From positions 1-36,568 of the forward strand of contig JAHFCR010000029.1 of NCBI GenBank assembly GCA_023249405.1: a DNA stretch of 36,568 bases. Direction: 5' to 3'. Under the pieces are notes generated by a model. It was given only the letters and a program-made list of their open reading frames with translations, was not told where the DNA came from and searched no databases. The stretch comes from Peptococcaceae bacterium (GTDB lineage: Bacteria; Bacillota; DSM-12270; Thermacetogeniales; Thermacetogeniaceae). Below are positions 8,586 through 17,433 of the stretch, piece by piece (the first letter of the stretch is position 1; each line of letters starts with the position of its first letter). The position numbers were made by a program, and so were the translations under genes.

Positions 8586-9080
8586 ATGCACGATCAAGAG
8601 CTGCAGATCCTTAAAACCGCCGTCATCAACGAGATGGAGGGCGAGCATTTCTACCGGCTGACCGCTGCCAGCAGTAAGGACGAGGGTGTACGCCAGGCGT
8701 TTCTGTTCCTGGCGGATGAGGAAAGCAAACATCAAGGCTGGTTGAGGGCAATGGCAAGTCAATTGACCACTGCCGATAGCACGGTCCCAGGCCCTCATGA
8801 CGTGGAACTGACGACACCGCAGCATGGCATCTTCGATCGATTTAAGCCAGGGCCGGAAACCGGCTCGCTGGCCGTCTCCGCCTTTCACATCGGCATTCTG
8901 CTGGAAAAGGCAGCGGTTGATTATTACCGTGAAGCGGCCCGGCAGACCACCCATGCAGCCACCCGCCAACTCTATGAGAAACTGGTAGAATGGGAGTTGC
9001 GGCATCTGGAGGCTTTTGAAAAAGTGTATGATGACCTGAAAGAGGAATGGTGGCAACAGCAGGGATTTTCGCCGTCCTGA
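8586..9080 (+). CDS. Ferritin-like (rubrerythrin-type) diiron protein
   Basis: A four-helix-bundle protein of 164 residues with the carboxylate-bridged diiron pattern. Helix one has Glu18 and Glu20 near HFY, then Glu46-x-x-His49 in ADEESKH. In the second half come a Glu in ILLEKAAVDYYR and a second ExxH in EWELRHLE. Rubrerythrin and related proteins use this pattern to reduce peroxide or handle iron. No C-terminal rubredoxin Cys4 domain is present, so an electron donor would have to be a separate protein. The start is ATG 8586, with a perfect AAGGAGG 8 bases upstream. It is a single gene, divergent from gatC and convergent with ligA. A possible promoter is GTGCCA-N17-TACAAT at 8442-8470, and an extended-10 TGCTATAAA lies near 8514-8521; neither is strong. 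The exact activity is unknown. Confidence 0.85.
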   Translation: MHDQELQILKTAVINEMEGEHFYRLTAASSKDEGVRQAFLFLADEESKHQGWLRAMASQLTTADSTVPGPHDVELTTPQHGIFDRFKPGPETGSLAVSAFHIGILLEKAAVDYYREAARQTTHAATRQLYEKLVEWELRHLEAFEKVYDDLKEEWWQQQGFSPS

Positions 9081-9117
9081 GCCCGCCCGTCTGGTTCTAC
9101 AGGTAAGTGATTGCTCG

Positions 9118-11172
<2,055 letters not shown>

Positions 11173-11302
11173 TTATCAAATAATTTTCGGCAACAGATTG
11201 TTAATAAGACTCCGGTGGATCGCCGGTAAATGGCAGCTGCTTACAAGGCATCCACTATCTATTATCCCCGCTATAGTCGCGCGCTATCACGGCAGGCCGG
11301 TC

Positions 11303-11989
11303 CTATTCAAACGTGTGAATGCTGATGCAGGGATCGGCCTTCAAGGCGTAATATCTTTTTTCCCGGCCGATGATATTGGACGCCTGTAATTCCTTGAGCG
11401 CTTTTACAACCATCACCCGTGAAGACCCGATCATATCCGCCAGTTCCTGCTGGGTGATTCTCAGATCGATCACCGTCGAGCCCGTCCCTTTCCGGCCATA
11501 CTGCTCAGCCAGGCTGTAGAAACGCCTCAACAGCCTCTCTTTTACCGTTTGGCCGGCACCCTTGCCGGTCTTGACAATGCTTTCATAGCGCTTCTGACCA
11601 AGGTAGCTGATGATCCTCAAGGCAAACGAGGGGTCCTGTTTGATCAGCGCCTCGAATTGCTGCTTGCTAAAACAGCAGATACAGGCCTCTTCCATAGCTA
11701 TCGCGCTGGATGGTTCCTGTTGTTCCCGATACAGCGACAACTCTCCGAGAACCTCGCCGGGGCCGCACACATCCAGGATCGCTTCACGGCCATCCTCGGC
11801 CGTTTGCACAAGCTTCAGCTTGCCTGATTTGATCAGGAAGATAGTGTTAGTGGTTTCTCCCTGGAGAAAGAGGCAGCCTCCCCTGGACAGCTTTTTTCTC
11901 GTCGCGCACCGGCACAGGCTGCCAAACTGTTCTTTATCAAGCCCCTGGAACAGTTCCAGCTCCTGCAGGCAGATAATGCAGTGCTTCAC
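11303..11989 (-). CDS. Crp/Fnr-family transcription regulator with a Cys-rich N-terminus
   Basis: A 228-residue one-component regulator. Residues about 12-125 form a cyclic-nucleotide-binding-type beta-roll (GEVLGELSLY is the phosphate-cassette-like segment). A long dimer helix follows, then a winged helix-turn-helix (TQQELADMIGSSRVMVVKALKELQ). Cysteines at 4, 7, 26, 28 and 39 crowd the N-terminus; FNR and some relatives use N-terminal cysteines for an Fe-S cluster, so redox or metal sensing is possible but unproven. The cAMP-contact Arg-Ser pair of true CRP is not evident (the segment reads EQQEPSSA). The start is a GTG after AGAGGGG. A possible extended-10 promoter lies about 45 bases upstream. 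Its neighbour, the DUF1638 operon, has a Crp/Fnr-like palindrome upstream, so it is a plausible target. Confidence 0.9.
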   Translation of the reverse strand: MKHCIICLQELELFQGLDKEQFGSLCRCATRKKLSRGGCLFLQGETTNTIFLIKSGKLKLVQTAEDGREAILDVCGPGEVLGELSLYREQQEPSSAIAMEEACICCFSKQQFEALIKQDPSFALRIISYLGQKRYESIVKTGKGAGQTVKERLLRRFYSLAEQYGRKGTGSTVIDLRITQQELADMIGSSRVMVVKALKELQASNIIGREKRYYALKADPCISIHTFE

Positions 11990-12029
11990 GGCCCCTCTAG
12001 CCCCCGTTCATCAAGCCAGTTCTTAGATT

Positions 12030-12038
12030 ATTGTACCA
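12030..12038 (-). promoter_or_regulatory. Possible extended-10 promoter of the Crp/Fnr gene
   Basis: On the minus strand TGG followed by TACAAT gives an extended -10 element 41 bases before the GTG start. No good -35 hexamer stands 17 bases upstream, which is common for extended-10 or activator-dependent promoters. The preceding operon's terminator lies just upstream. Confidence 0.4.
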
Positions 12039-12066
12039 AAAATATCAGAGCATTAACTATAAATCC

Positions 12067-12111
12067 AAAAAAAGCACGATGATCCCGCTTCCAGAGTTGG
12101 GATCATCGTGC
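12067..12111 (-). terminator. Strong intrinsic terminator of the DUF1638/FMN-barrel operon
   Basis: A perfect 13-base stem (12074-12086 paired with 12099-12111) with a 12-base loop, followed on the minus strand by a run of seven T (12067-12073). It lies 13 bases past the stop of the FMN-barrel gene and isolates that operon from the Crp/Fnr gene. Confidence 0.9.
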
Positions 12112-12124
12112 AGTTCAGAAAGAT

Positions 12125-12436
12125 CTACAGCAGGGGATCCGCCTGCTCGGCCTTGAACAGGACCAGTTGCCCCTCCACGCTGGCCTTGCCGGTCAGCCTG
12201 AAACCTTTGGGCCCGCCCTCCATCGAGGAGATGACCACCTGCATCCTGCCGTTTTCGCCAATATTTTTTCTGGTGACGTCCATCTTGTAGACGCCAAACC
12301 CTAAGACATCCCCATCCCTGACCTCCGCCACCTTCCCCACCACGATCAGATGCGGCTCTCCCTGGGCAGACACGGTGACGATCGGAACAAACGGGGCTTT
12401 GGTGATCAGGTCCTTGATCTCTTCGTTGACAACCAT
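12125..12436 (-). CDS. Small pyridoxamine-phosphate-oxidase-like FMN-barrel protein
   Basis: A compact split-barrel protein of 103 residues. It begins MVVNEEIKDLI, runs through the first strands (APFVPIVTVSAQGEPHLIVVGK) and has a further strand pair near GRMQVVISS. Proteins of this fold usually bind FMN, or sometimes F420 or haem, and reduce small molecules or act as flavin carriers; the exact substrate is not predictable. AAGGAG lies 9 bases before the ATG. It follows the DUF1638 gene by 55 bases and ends at a strong terminator, so the two form one operon. Co-transcription suggests a shared pathway, possibly flavin- or redox-linked. At 103 residues it is shorter than classic PdxH and lacks its C-terminal part, so it is not the vitamin B6 enzyme. 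Confidence 0.8.
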   Translation of the reverse strand: MVVNEEIKDLITKAPFVPIVTVSAQGEPHLIVVGKVAEVRDGDVLGFGVYKMDVTRKNIGENGRMQVVISSMEGGPKGFRLTGKASVEGQLVLFKAEQADPLL

Positions 12437-12491
12437 TTACTTTCACTCCTTCTCCTCAGGTTTTATTCCTGCTCTTTTTGAATCGAAGCAT

Positions 12492-13115
12492 TCAACCGCC
12501 GGCAGCACCGGCTGCCGGTAATTCCGCCAGAGCTGTTTTCAACATTGCAGTCACATTTTTTTGGAAATTAGTGAGTTCAACTTTTTCGATTTCGATCGGC
12601 ACCTGGGTGTATTCGAAGAATGACAGGATGGCATCATCTTCAATGCTGCCGACCCCTGTGTCCAGGAGCAGGATCTTGTCATAGAAACCGAAGTTCTGCC
12701 TGGCGTCTATATCATCCCAACCCTGGCCCTGCCTGAAGATCTGGTCCCAATTCTGCAGCCAGCCGGGGGTGAGATAGAATACCCGGGCGGATTTTTCGAT
12801 CTCCTGCATCCGCTCTTTGCCCAGGATCAGTTCGACGCAGTTGCCGGGGGTTGGTCTCACAACGCCATAATGCTCTGTAAACTCACCGATCTCCGGATGA
12901 CACATAGAGCCGAAAAGGAGCACTGTCCGGTCTGCGGTCACGGCATCCAGCGCTGCAGTGATACCTTCCTTGAGCCGGTCGTAGTCTACGTGCAAGGCCG
13001 GCGCCACGTATGCGATCTCGATCCCGTCCTCCAACGCCTGCTCCGCCTTGATCTGCTCCAGGACCAGTTCCAGTTCCGGCTGAAAGATACCGCAAGCCAC
13101 AATGCATGCCTCCAT
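12492..13115 (-). CDS. DUF1638 family protein of unknown function
   Basis: A 207-residue soluble protein that begins MEACIVACGIFQPELELV, which I recognise as the DUF1638 N-terminal strand and loop. Other conserved-looking segments are VLLFGSMCHPEIG (a Gly/Cys/His cluster about residue 90) and LTPGWLQNWDQIF. Cysteines sit near the N-terminus, in GSMCHP and in GNCVEL, and could bind a metal or a corrinoid; this is a guess. Homologues occur in methanogens and strict anaerobes; from memory some lie near corrinoid methyltransferase genes, but none is present here. The start is ATG 13115, since GGAGGTGAT lies about 7 bases upstream; a longer reading from 13193 has no ribosome site. It is the first gene of an operon with the FMN-barrel protein. 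A Crp/Fnr-like palindrome lies about 100 bases upstream. Confidence 0.78.
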   Translation of the reverse strand: MEACIVACGIFQPELELVLEQIKAEQALEDGIEIAYVAPALHVDYDRLKEGITAALDAVTADRTVLLFGSMCHPEIGEFTEHYGVVRPTPGNCVELILGKERMQEIEKSARVFYLTPGWLQNWDQIFRQGQGWDDIDARQNFGFYDKILLLDTGVGSIEDDAILSFFEYTQVPIEIEKVELTNFQKNVTAMLKTALAELPAAGAAGG

Positions 13116-13216
13116 CTTAGAAATCACCTCCTCCCCGAACTGTCTCGGAATCGAACCGTTGGGATCTGATAAAAAAGCCATCCTACGATGCATCTTAACG
13201 CGGTTTTACAAAATAA

Positions 13217-13236
13217 AATGTTAAATTTTTAACATT
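13217..13236. promoter_or_regulatory. Crp/Fnr-geometry palindrome upstream of the DUF1638 operon
   Basis: A 20-base inverted repeat with 8-base arms (AATGTTAA and TTAACATT) and a four-base centre. Written as half-sites it is TGTTA-N6-TAACA, the same spacing as CRP (TGTGA-N6-TCACA) and FNR sites. On the minus strand it directly follows a TTGATT hexamer that could be a -35 element, but no good -10 is spaced correctly. It could be an operator for the Crp/Fnr protein encoded about 1.2 kb away. Confidence 0.5.
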
Positions 13237-13500
13237 AATCAAAATATTTTTACAGGGGTATGAATACCACAACTACATAAATATCAATGATCGGGAAGCG
13301 TTCTAAATCAGAAGTCTCAACTTTGTTAAACATCTGAAAATTTTGGCGAAGATGCGATAGCCAGGCATGCCTAAGCAGGCCTGGCAGGGGGGGCATGGGT
13401 ATAACCGCACAATAGATGGCATGGATGTTCAAAATACCGGATAGGTAGCTGTCTGATTCTTCACGCCAGTCATCGCGCTCCGATGCATCGGTTGATCAGG
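13237..13500. other. Noncoding stretch between the aminomutase and the DUF1638 operon
   Basis: With the palindrome and the DUF1638 leader this gives 385 bases without a convincing gene. The part next to the palindrome is AT-rich. Two further small inverted repeats are visible: GCCAGGC...GCCTGGC around 13360-13386 and a 12-base palindrome at 13480-13491 just past the aminomutase stop. Neither is followed by a T-run, so neither is a clear terminator. Confidence 0.5.
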
Positions 13501-14796
13501 TTACCGGTCTGACGGGGCGTCCATGGCAATGATCCGGTTCTCCCAGGTACGCAGTAGCAGTCTACCGCCCTTCTTGCCGATCATATAGCGGGGAGCGATG
13601 GGTATTTTTCCGTAGCCACCGGGAGCGTTAATGATATAGGTAGGCACCGCCAGCCCGGAGGTAAAACCGCGCAGGTGTTCCATGATTTTCAGCCCATCAT
13701 CGACAGGGGTGATAAAATGGCTGGTTCCCTTAACGTTCTTGGCATGGAAAATGTAATACGGACGTACCCGTATTTTCAGCAGTTCCTGGTTGAGTTTTTT
13801 CATCACGTGCGGCTGGTTGTTGATCCCGCGCAGCAACACCGACTGGTTGCCGAGCACGGCTCCCGCCTTGGCTAACATGTCACACGCCTGCTTGGCCTCT
13901 GGAGTGATCTCCAGGGGGTGATTGAACTGGGTGTTGATATACAGAGGCGGGTACTTGTCCAGTATCGCGCAGAGGTTAGGGGTAACCCGCTGGGGCATGG
14001 TGACCGGCACTCGCGTCCCCAGGCGCTTGATCTCTACATGCGGGATGCTGTGCAACTCATGCAGCAGCCAGTCCAGGACCTGGTCGTCCAATAGCAGGGC
14101 ATCTCCCCCGGTGACCAGCACATCCCTGATCTCCTGGTTGGCACGCACATAGTTCAGAGCCGCTATCAACTGGAGATGCGCCAGGTGCTGGTCGCGCTGG
14201 CCAATGTTGCGGCGGCGCTGACAGTGACGGCAGAACATGGCGCACTGGTTGGTCACGTTGATGATCAACCGGTCCGGATAGCGCCTGGTCACGCCCGGGG
14301 CGGGCGAGGTCCACTGCTCGGCCATCGGATCATCCTCACCGTCCTGGTCGTTCACTTCCGGCAGCGAGGGAATCGCCTGCTTCCAGAGGGGGCCAAATGG
14401 CCGGTCACTCATGATCAGGGCCAGGTAATAGGGAGAAATTGCCCAGCGCAGGTGTTTGCCCACTTCAGCTAGTTCCTGCTTTGCAGCTTCATCCAGGGGC
14501 AGTAGGGCGGCCAGGGTCTCCACATCGGCGATCCGGTGCCGGAGCTGCCAACGCCAGTTGTTCCAATCGGTTTCCCAGCCGCTCAAATATTCCAGGATCT
14601 TAGCCTGCGCCGCGGCAAATTCATCCGCCAGGTCAAAACCGGTACGAATTGTTTTCTTCGCCTCAAGATACTCTTCAATCAGTTCTCTCAGGACGTCGGC
14701 TCTAGACAGAGCCGACGCAGCCCTGGCCGATTCTGTTGCCCTGCTAACGTCGTTGACAGGTAGCTCCTCAGCCATACTGTAAGCTCTGGCAGCCAT
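13501..14796 (-). CDS. KamA-family radical SAM aminomutase, probably glutamate 2,3-aminomutase
   Basis: A PLP- and radical-SAM-dependent 2,3-aminomutase of 431 residues. The Cys185-x3-Cys189-x2-Cys192 motif (CAMFCRHC) binds the [4Fe-4S] cluster and SAM. GWETDWNNWRWQ and the ending APGGYGKIPI (which holds the PLP-lysine region) are family landmarks. After the barrel strand the sequence reads YYIFHAKNVKG, where lysine aminomutases read YQCD. In glutamate 2,3-aminomutase the lysine-binding aspartates are replaced, one by Asn; the pattern here agrees. The likely product is then beta-glutamate, a compatible solute. No beta-lysine acetyltransferase (ablB) or lysine fermentation gene is adjacent. 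The start is ATG 14796, after AAAGAGGTG. It has about 40 extra N-terminal residues compared with lysine aminomutase, rich in Ala, Arg and Glu. It is apparently a single gene. Confidence 0.85.
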   Translation of the reverse strand: MAARAYSMAEELPVNDVSRATESARAASALSRADVLRELIEEYLEAKKTIRTGFDLADEFAAAQAKILEYLSGWETDWNNWRWQLRHRIADVETLAALLPLDEAAKQELAEVGKHLRWAISPYYLALIMSDRPFGPLWKQAIPSLPEVNDQDGEDDPMAEQWTSPAPGVTRRYPDRLIINVTNQCAMFCRHCQRRRNIGQRDQHLAHLQLIAALNYVRANQEIRDVLVTGGDALLLDDQVLDWLLHELHSIPHVEIKRLGTRVPVTMPQRVTPNLCAILDKYPPLYINTQFNHPLEITPEAKQACDMLAKAGAVLGNQSVLLRGINNQPHVMKKLNQELLKIRVRPYYIFHAKNVKGTSHFITPVDDGLKIMEHLRGFTSGLAVPTYIINAPGGYGKIPIAPRYMIGKKGGRLLLRTWENRIIAMDAPSDR

Positions 14797-14817
14797 CTCA
14801 TGCACCTCTTTTTTTTG

Positions 14818-14847
14818 AAAATAGTTCACTTATTCTTGCTTTGCCAA
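14818..14847 (-). promoter_or_regulatory. Possible promoter of the aminomutase gene
   Basis: On the minus strand TTGGCA (14842-14847), an 18-base spacer and TATTTT (14818-14823). The match is moderate, and the leader would be only about 15 bases, barely enough for the ribosome site at AAAGAGG. Confidence 0.35.
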
Positions 14848-15530
14848 TTTTTTACAGATCAAATCAGCCATCATTTGCCATCGCTCTATTACAACCGCTT
14901 TTCTGTTGGCAACAAGCACCAGGCACTGAATACATCAAAATATCTAGGTAATTACCTGCAACTTTTGTTATATAATAAGTTGTAGGTTCCAAAACAGGAG
15001 GTTCCAAAACAAATTTCTCCCTTCGTGCCGGGCGGTAGAGATAATTTCTTGAAGACTGTTCTACTTTATATACTTGCTATCGCTCAGATTTCTTACAATG
15101 GCAATGCCGTTTTCCCCTACGCCCGCGCCTGGCTGCGTTACGGCAAGGTACGAGATGGCAAAAACCAGTAATTATGACGTTATAAAAACTGCCGGGAACA
15201 AACCTTGGAAAAGCGCATTGCATCACGGCGTTCAGCGTAGTTTTCCAGACAGCATGATTGTCCTGTTTACTTTTACAACTTCCGACTTCTCTGTTTCGGG
15301 AGAGGGGGAGGGATGAGATCATCTGTCGAACTAATAGCGATAGATGATCCTGCAACAATTTTCTCACATCTGCTAAGGCTTCATAATAGTACCATCTACC
15401 CGTGGAAACCAGTATAGCTGGCTACTATTCTCGGGTTAGCCGGGAGGATCAAGCCTGCTCCCGATTGTATTGTAAGATTTCATCCCTGGCCTGGGTATTA
15501 TAAGTAAGGCCGGATGGGAAAGGCGGAAAC
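14848..15530. other. Long intergenic region without a recognisable gene
   Basis: About 680 bases between two divergently oriented genes, AT-richer than its surroundings. An open reading frame at 15074-15316 (+, 80 codons) has no good ribosome site and no family resemblance. A GGGAG...CTCCC hairpin lies near 15442-15462. An AT-rich TATAATAAG element lies at 14971-14979. The sigma-factor promoter should be near the right end: TATTAT occurs at 15496-15501, but its best -35 match is 20 bases away, so I do not call it. Confidence 0.5.
14984..15011. repeat. Tandem 13-base direct repeat in intergenic DNA
   Basis: AGGTTCCAAAACA occurs twice, at 14984-14996 and 14999-15011, with a 15-base period. It lies just downstream of an AT-rich TATAATAAG element. 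It could be a protein-binding iteron or a simple duplication; nothing shows which. Confidence 0.6.
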
Positions 15531-16196
15531 ATGTTGGAAGGGCATCCTACCGACCAGGAGTTGGTCAGGCAGACGCTCGGTGGTGATGTGCAGGCCTTCG
15601 AAACGCTCGTCGAGCGTCACCAGCAAGCAGTTTACCGCATCCTGTACCGGTTGCTGAAAAATAAACAGGAGGCCGAAGATATCGCCCAGGAAACCTTTTT
15701 GAGGTGTTATCGCCACCTGGAAAAGTTCGATCAGGACCGGCCGTTCGCGCCCTGGCTGTACCGGATTGCCACCAACCAGGCTCTGAGCTGTCTCCAGCGT
15801 CTTTCCCGGCGCCGTTTCGTATCATGGGACGACCAGGTTTCGGAGGCCCAGGCGGGAGACTTGGAACAGCAGTACATTCTGGCATCCGGGGACGGACCGG
15901 GCCAGAGCACCGATCCCGAGGCGGCATGGGAAAGGAAAGAGGTCAGCCAGGAGATCTTTAAGGCCCTGCAAAGCCTCAAACCATCAGACCGAATGATCGT
16001 CATCCTGCGTTATTGTGAGGAATTGAGCTACGAGGAGATCGCCTACATCATGCAAACCCGGCGCAACAGCATCGAGGTCCGCCTGTTCCGGGCCAAGCAA
16101 AAGCTGCGCAGCACGATGACGCAACTGCTGGGATGGGAGCATCCCCGGTGTCAGGACCAGAAAGGAGGGGCTTCATGTACGCCTGCAGGGAAATAG
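15531..16196 (+). CDS. ECF-type RNA polymerase sigma factor
   Basis: A group 4 sigma factor of 221 residues that would direct RNA polymerase to a stress or envelope regulon. Region 2 (ERHQQAVYRILYRLLKNKQEAEDIAQETFLRCYRHL, about residues 28-63, including the -10 helix) is followed by WLYRIATNQAL. A 50-residue linker rich in Gln, Gly and Asp comes next. Region 4 (LKPSDRMIVILRYCEELSYEEIAYIM, about 147-172) is a helix-turn-helix for the -35 element. The linker is a little long for the family. The ATG has AAAGGCGG just upstream. The gene overlaps the anti-sigma gene by 22 bases, so the pair is translationally coupled. ECF factors are commonly held inactive by the neighbouring membrane anti-sigma factor. 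The regulon cannot be named from this window. Confidence 0.95.
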   Translation: MLEGHPTDQELVRQTLGGDVQAFETLVERHQQAVYRILYRLLKNKQEAEDIAQETFLRCYRHLEKFDQDRPFAPWLYRIATNQALSCLQRLSRRRFVSWDDQVSEAQAGDLEQQYILASGDGPGQSTDPEAAWERKEVSQEIFKALQSLKPSDRMIVILRYCEELSYEEIAYIMQTRRNSIEVRLFRAKQKLRSTMTQLLGWEHPRCQDQKGGASCTPAGK

Positions 16197-17317
16197 AAAA
16201 ACTCCTCAATGCCTACGCTGACGGCGAACTTGATGATCCGGGCCGGCTCAGGGTGAAGGCCCATCTGCAGGAGTGCGCCTCCTGCAGCCAGTCGGTGCAG
16301 CGCAAGGAAGCTGAGGCCCGGTTACTCCACTCCGGCACCCTGGTGCCTGCGCTCTCTGCCGACTTCACCAGGCGGGTCATGTCGAATCTTAACCGCAGCA
16401 ATTACCAGGCGCGGGAGGGCTTTATTCCACCGAGTAAGTTGATCACCCGATCTTGGCTGGCTCCGGCCCTGGCAGGTCTGCTGCTCCTGGTAACGGTCTC
16501 CTGGGCGGCGTCAGGACACCTGCTGCCGCCCGGTCACGGAAAGGTCTCTTTGCAGGCCCCCATTCCATCCGCCAACAACCCAGCACCCACCTTACCGGCG
16601 ACCGGGGTGTCTGAACTGGCTGCCAAGTTTCCGGGCAAGAAAGCCAGCGGGGAATCTGCCAGGCCGTGGAGCAGCAGAAATACCGCCTTCTCTCCGGAAA
16701 ATCCGGATACCGTGAGCGAAGCTGTGTATAAGACAGTGGAGACGCAGACGGCCAACCAGGCGCCGCCACAGGCAACAAGCAAAGAAGAACTGGAGCGGCA
16801 AGGATATACGGTGTTTGAACCAGGCTACCTGCCCGCCGGCTACTCCCTGGCATCCTGCTACCTTCTTCCGCCAGGCCCTGGGACTGGGAGCGGAACTGCC
16901 AGCCAGGAGCCGTCCGGAAGCGGTGCAGCGCCACTACCCGGTTGGAGCAGTCTGCTGTTGACTTATCGCAATGCCCAGACCGGTGCGTGGCTCGTCCTGG
17001 AGATCCGGCCCGTGAACAGTCCGGCGCGAGCGCCGGGCAGCACCAAGGCGGGCATAGCATCACCTCCGGGCTCGCGCCCGGAAGTCTCGACCAAGGTGAC
17101 AGCAGACGCGGCTGCTGCATCGTCAGCCCCGCCATCGTCGGATGTGCCGGATGTCTCTCATAAGGTAGATTCGTCCGCCGGCACAACGGGAAGTCAACCG
17201 CCCGGCGCTGACCGGATCACCTGGCAGGCCCAGAAACATGGAGCCAGTTTCCTGCTGACGGTGAGCAGCAATTTGCCTGAAAAAGAGTTGCAAAAAGTGG
17301 CAGCTTCAGTGCAATGA
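16175..17317 (+). CDS. Membrane anti-sigma factor with zinc-finger domain
   Basis: A 380-residue single-pass protein that should sequester the upstream ECF sigma factor. The cytoplasmic N-terminus has the ZAS motif His30-x3-Cys34-x2-Cys37, with Cys4 as a possible fourth ligand. One transmembrane helix lies at about 93-112 (WLAPALAGLLLLVTVSW). The large outer part begins with a Pro/Ser/Ala-rich stretch. It then has a compact segment (ELERQGYTVFEPGYLPAGYSL) resembling the DUF4367-like domain of clostridial anti-sigma proteins, a second low-complexity insert, and an ending (WQAQKHGASFLLTVSSNLPEKEL) that looks like the last strands of the same domain. AAAGGAGG precedes ATG 16175. The outer domain probably senses an envelope signal, but the ligand is unknown. 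Confidence 0.9.
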   Translation: MYACREIEKLLNAYADGELDDPGRLRVKAHLQECASCSQSVQRKEAEARLLHSGTLVPALSADFTRRVMSNLNRSNYQAREGFIPPSKLITRSWLAPALAGLLLLVTVSWAASGHLLPPGHGKVSLQAPIPSANNPAPTLPATGVSELAAKFPGKKASGESARPWSSRNTAFSPENPDTVSEAVYKTVETQTANQAPPQATSKEELERQGYTVFEPGYLPAGYSLASCYLLPPGPGTGSGTASQEPSGSGAAPLPGWSSLLLTYRNAQTGAWLVLEIRPVNSPARAPGSTKAGIASPPGSRPEVSTKVTADAAAASSAPPSSDVPDVSHKVDSSAGTTGSQPPGADRITWQAQKHGASFLLTVSSNLPEKELQKVAASVQ

Positions 17318-17433
17318 CGGCCAGAAGTGCAGAGGAACACTGCGTTGATACCCTAAAGAGGACAAAATCGTAAAATTGATGCGGATATGATGATCGGATC
17401 AAACCGGAAAACGCTTGTTCGGCCATGCTAAAC

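Noticed and set aside
13135-13165. A tRNA T-arm-like sequence (GGTTCGATTCC on the minus strand)
   Set aside because: No acceptor, D or anticodon arms fold around it; it falls just upstream of the DUF1638 start and is a chance match.
13250-13432. A 60-codon minus-strand frame between the aminomutase and DUF1638 genes
   Set aside because: No ribosome site, no family and irregular hydrophobicity; the stretch also contains inverted repeats.
15074-15316. An 80-codon plus-strand frame in the long gap
   Set aside because: No ribosome site, no similarity that I recognise, and mixed composition; left as noncoding.
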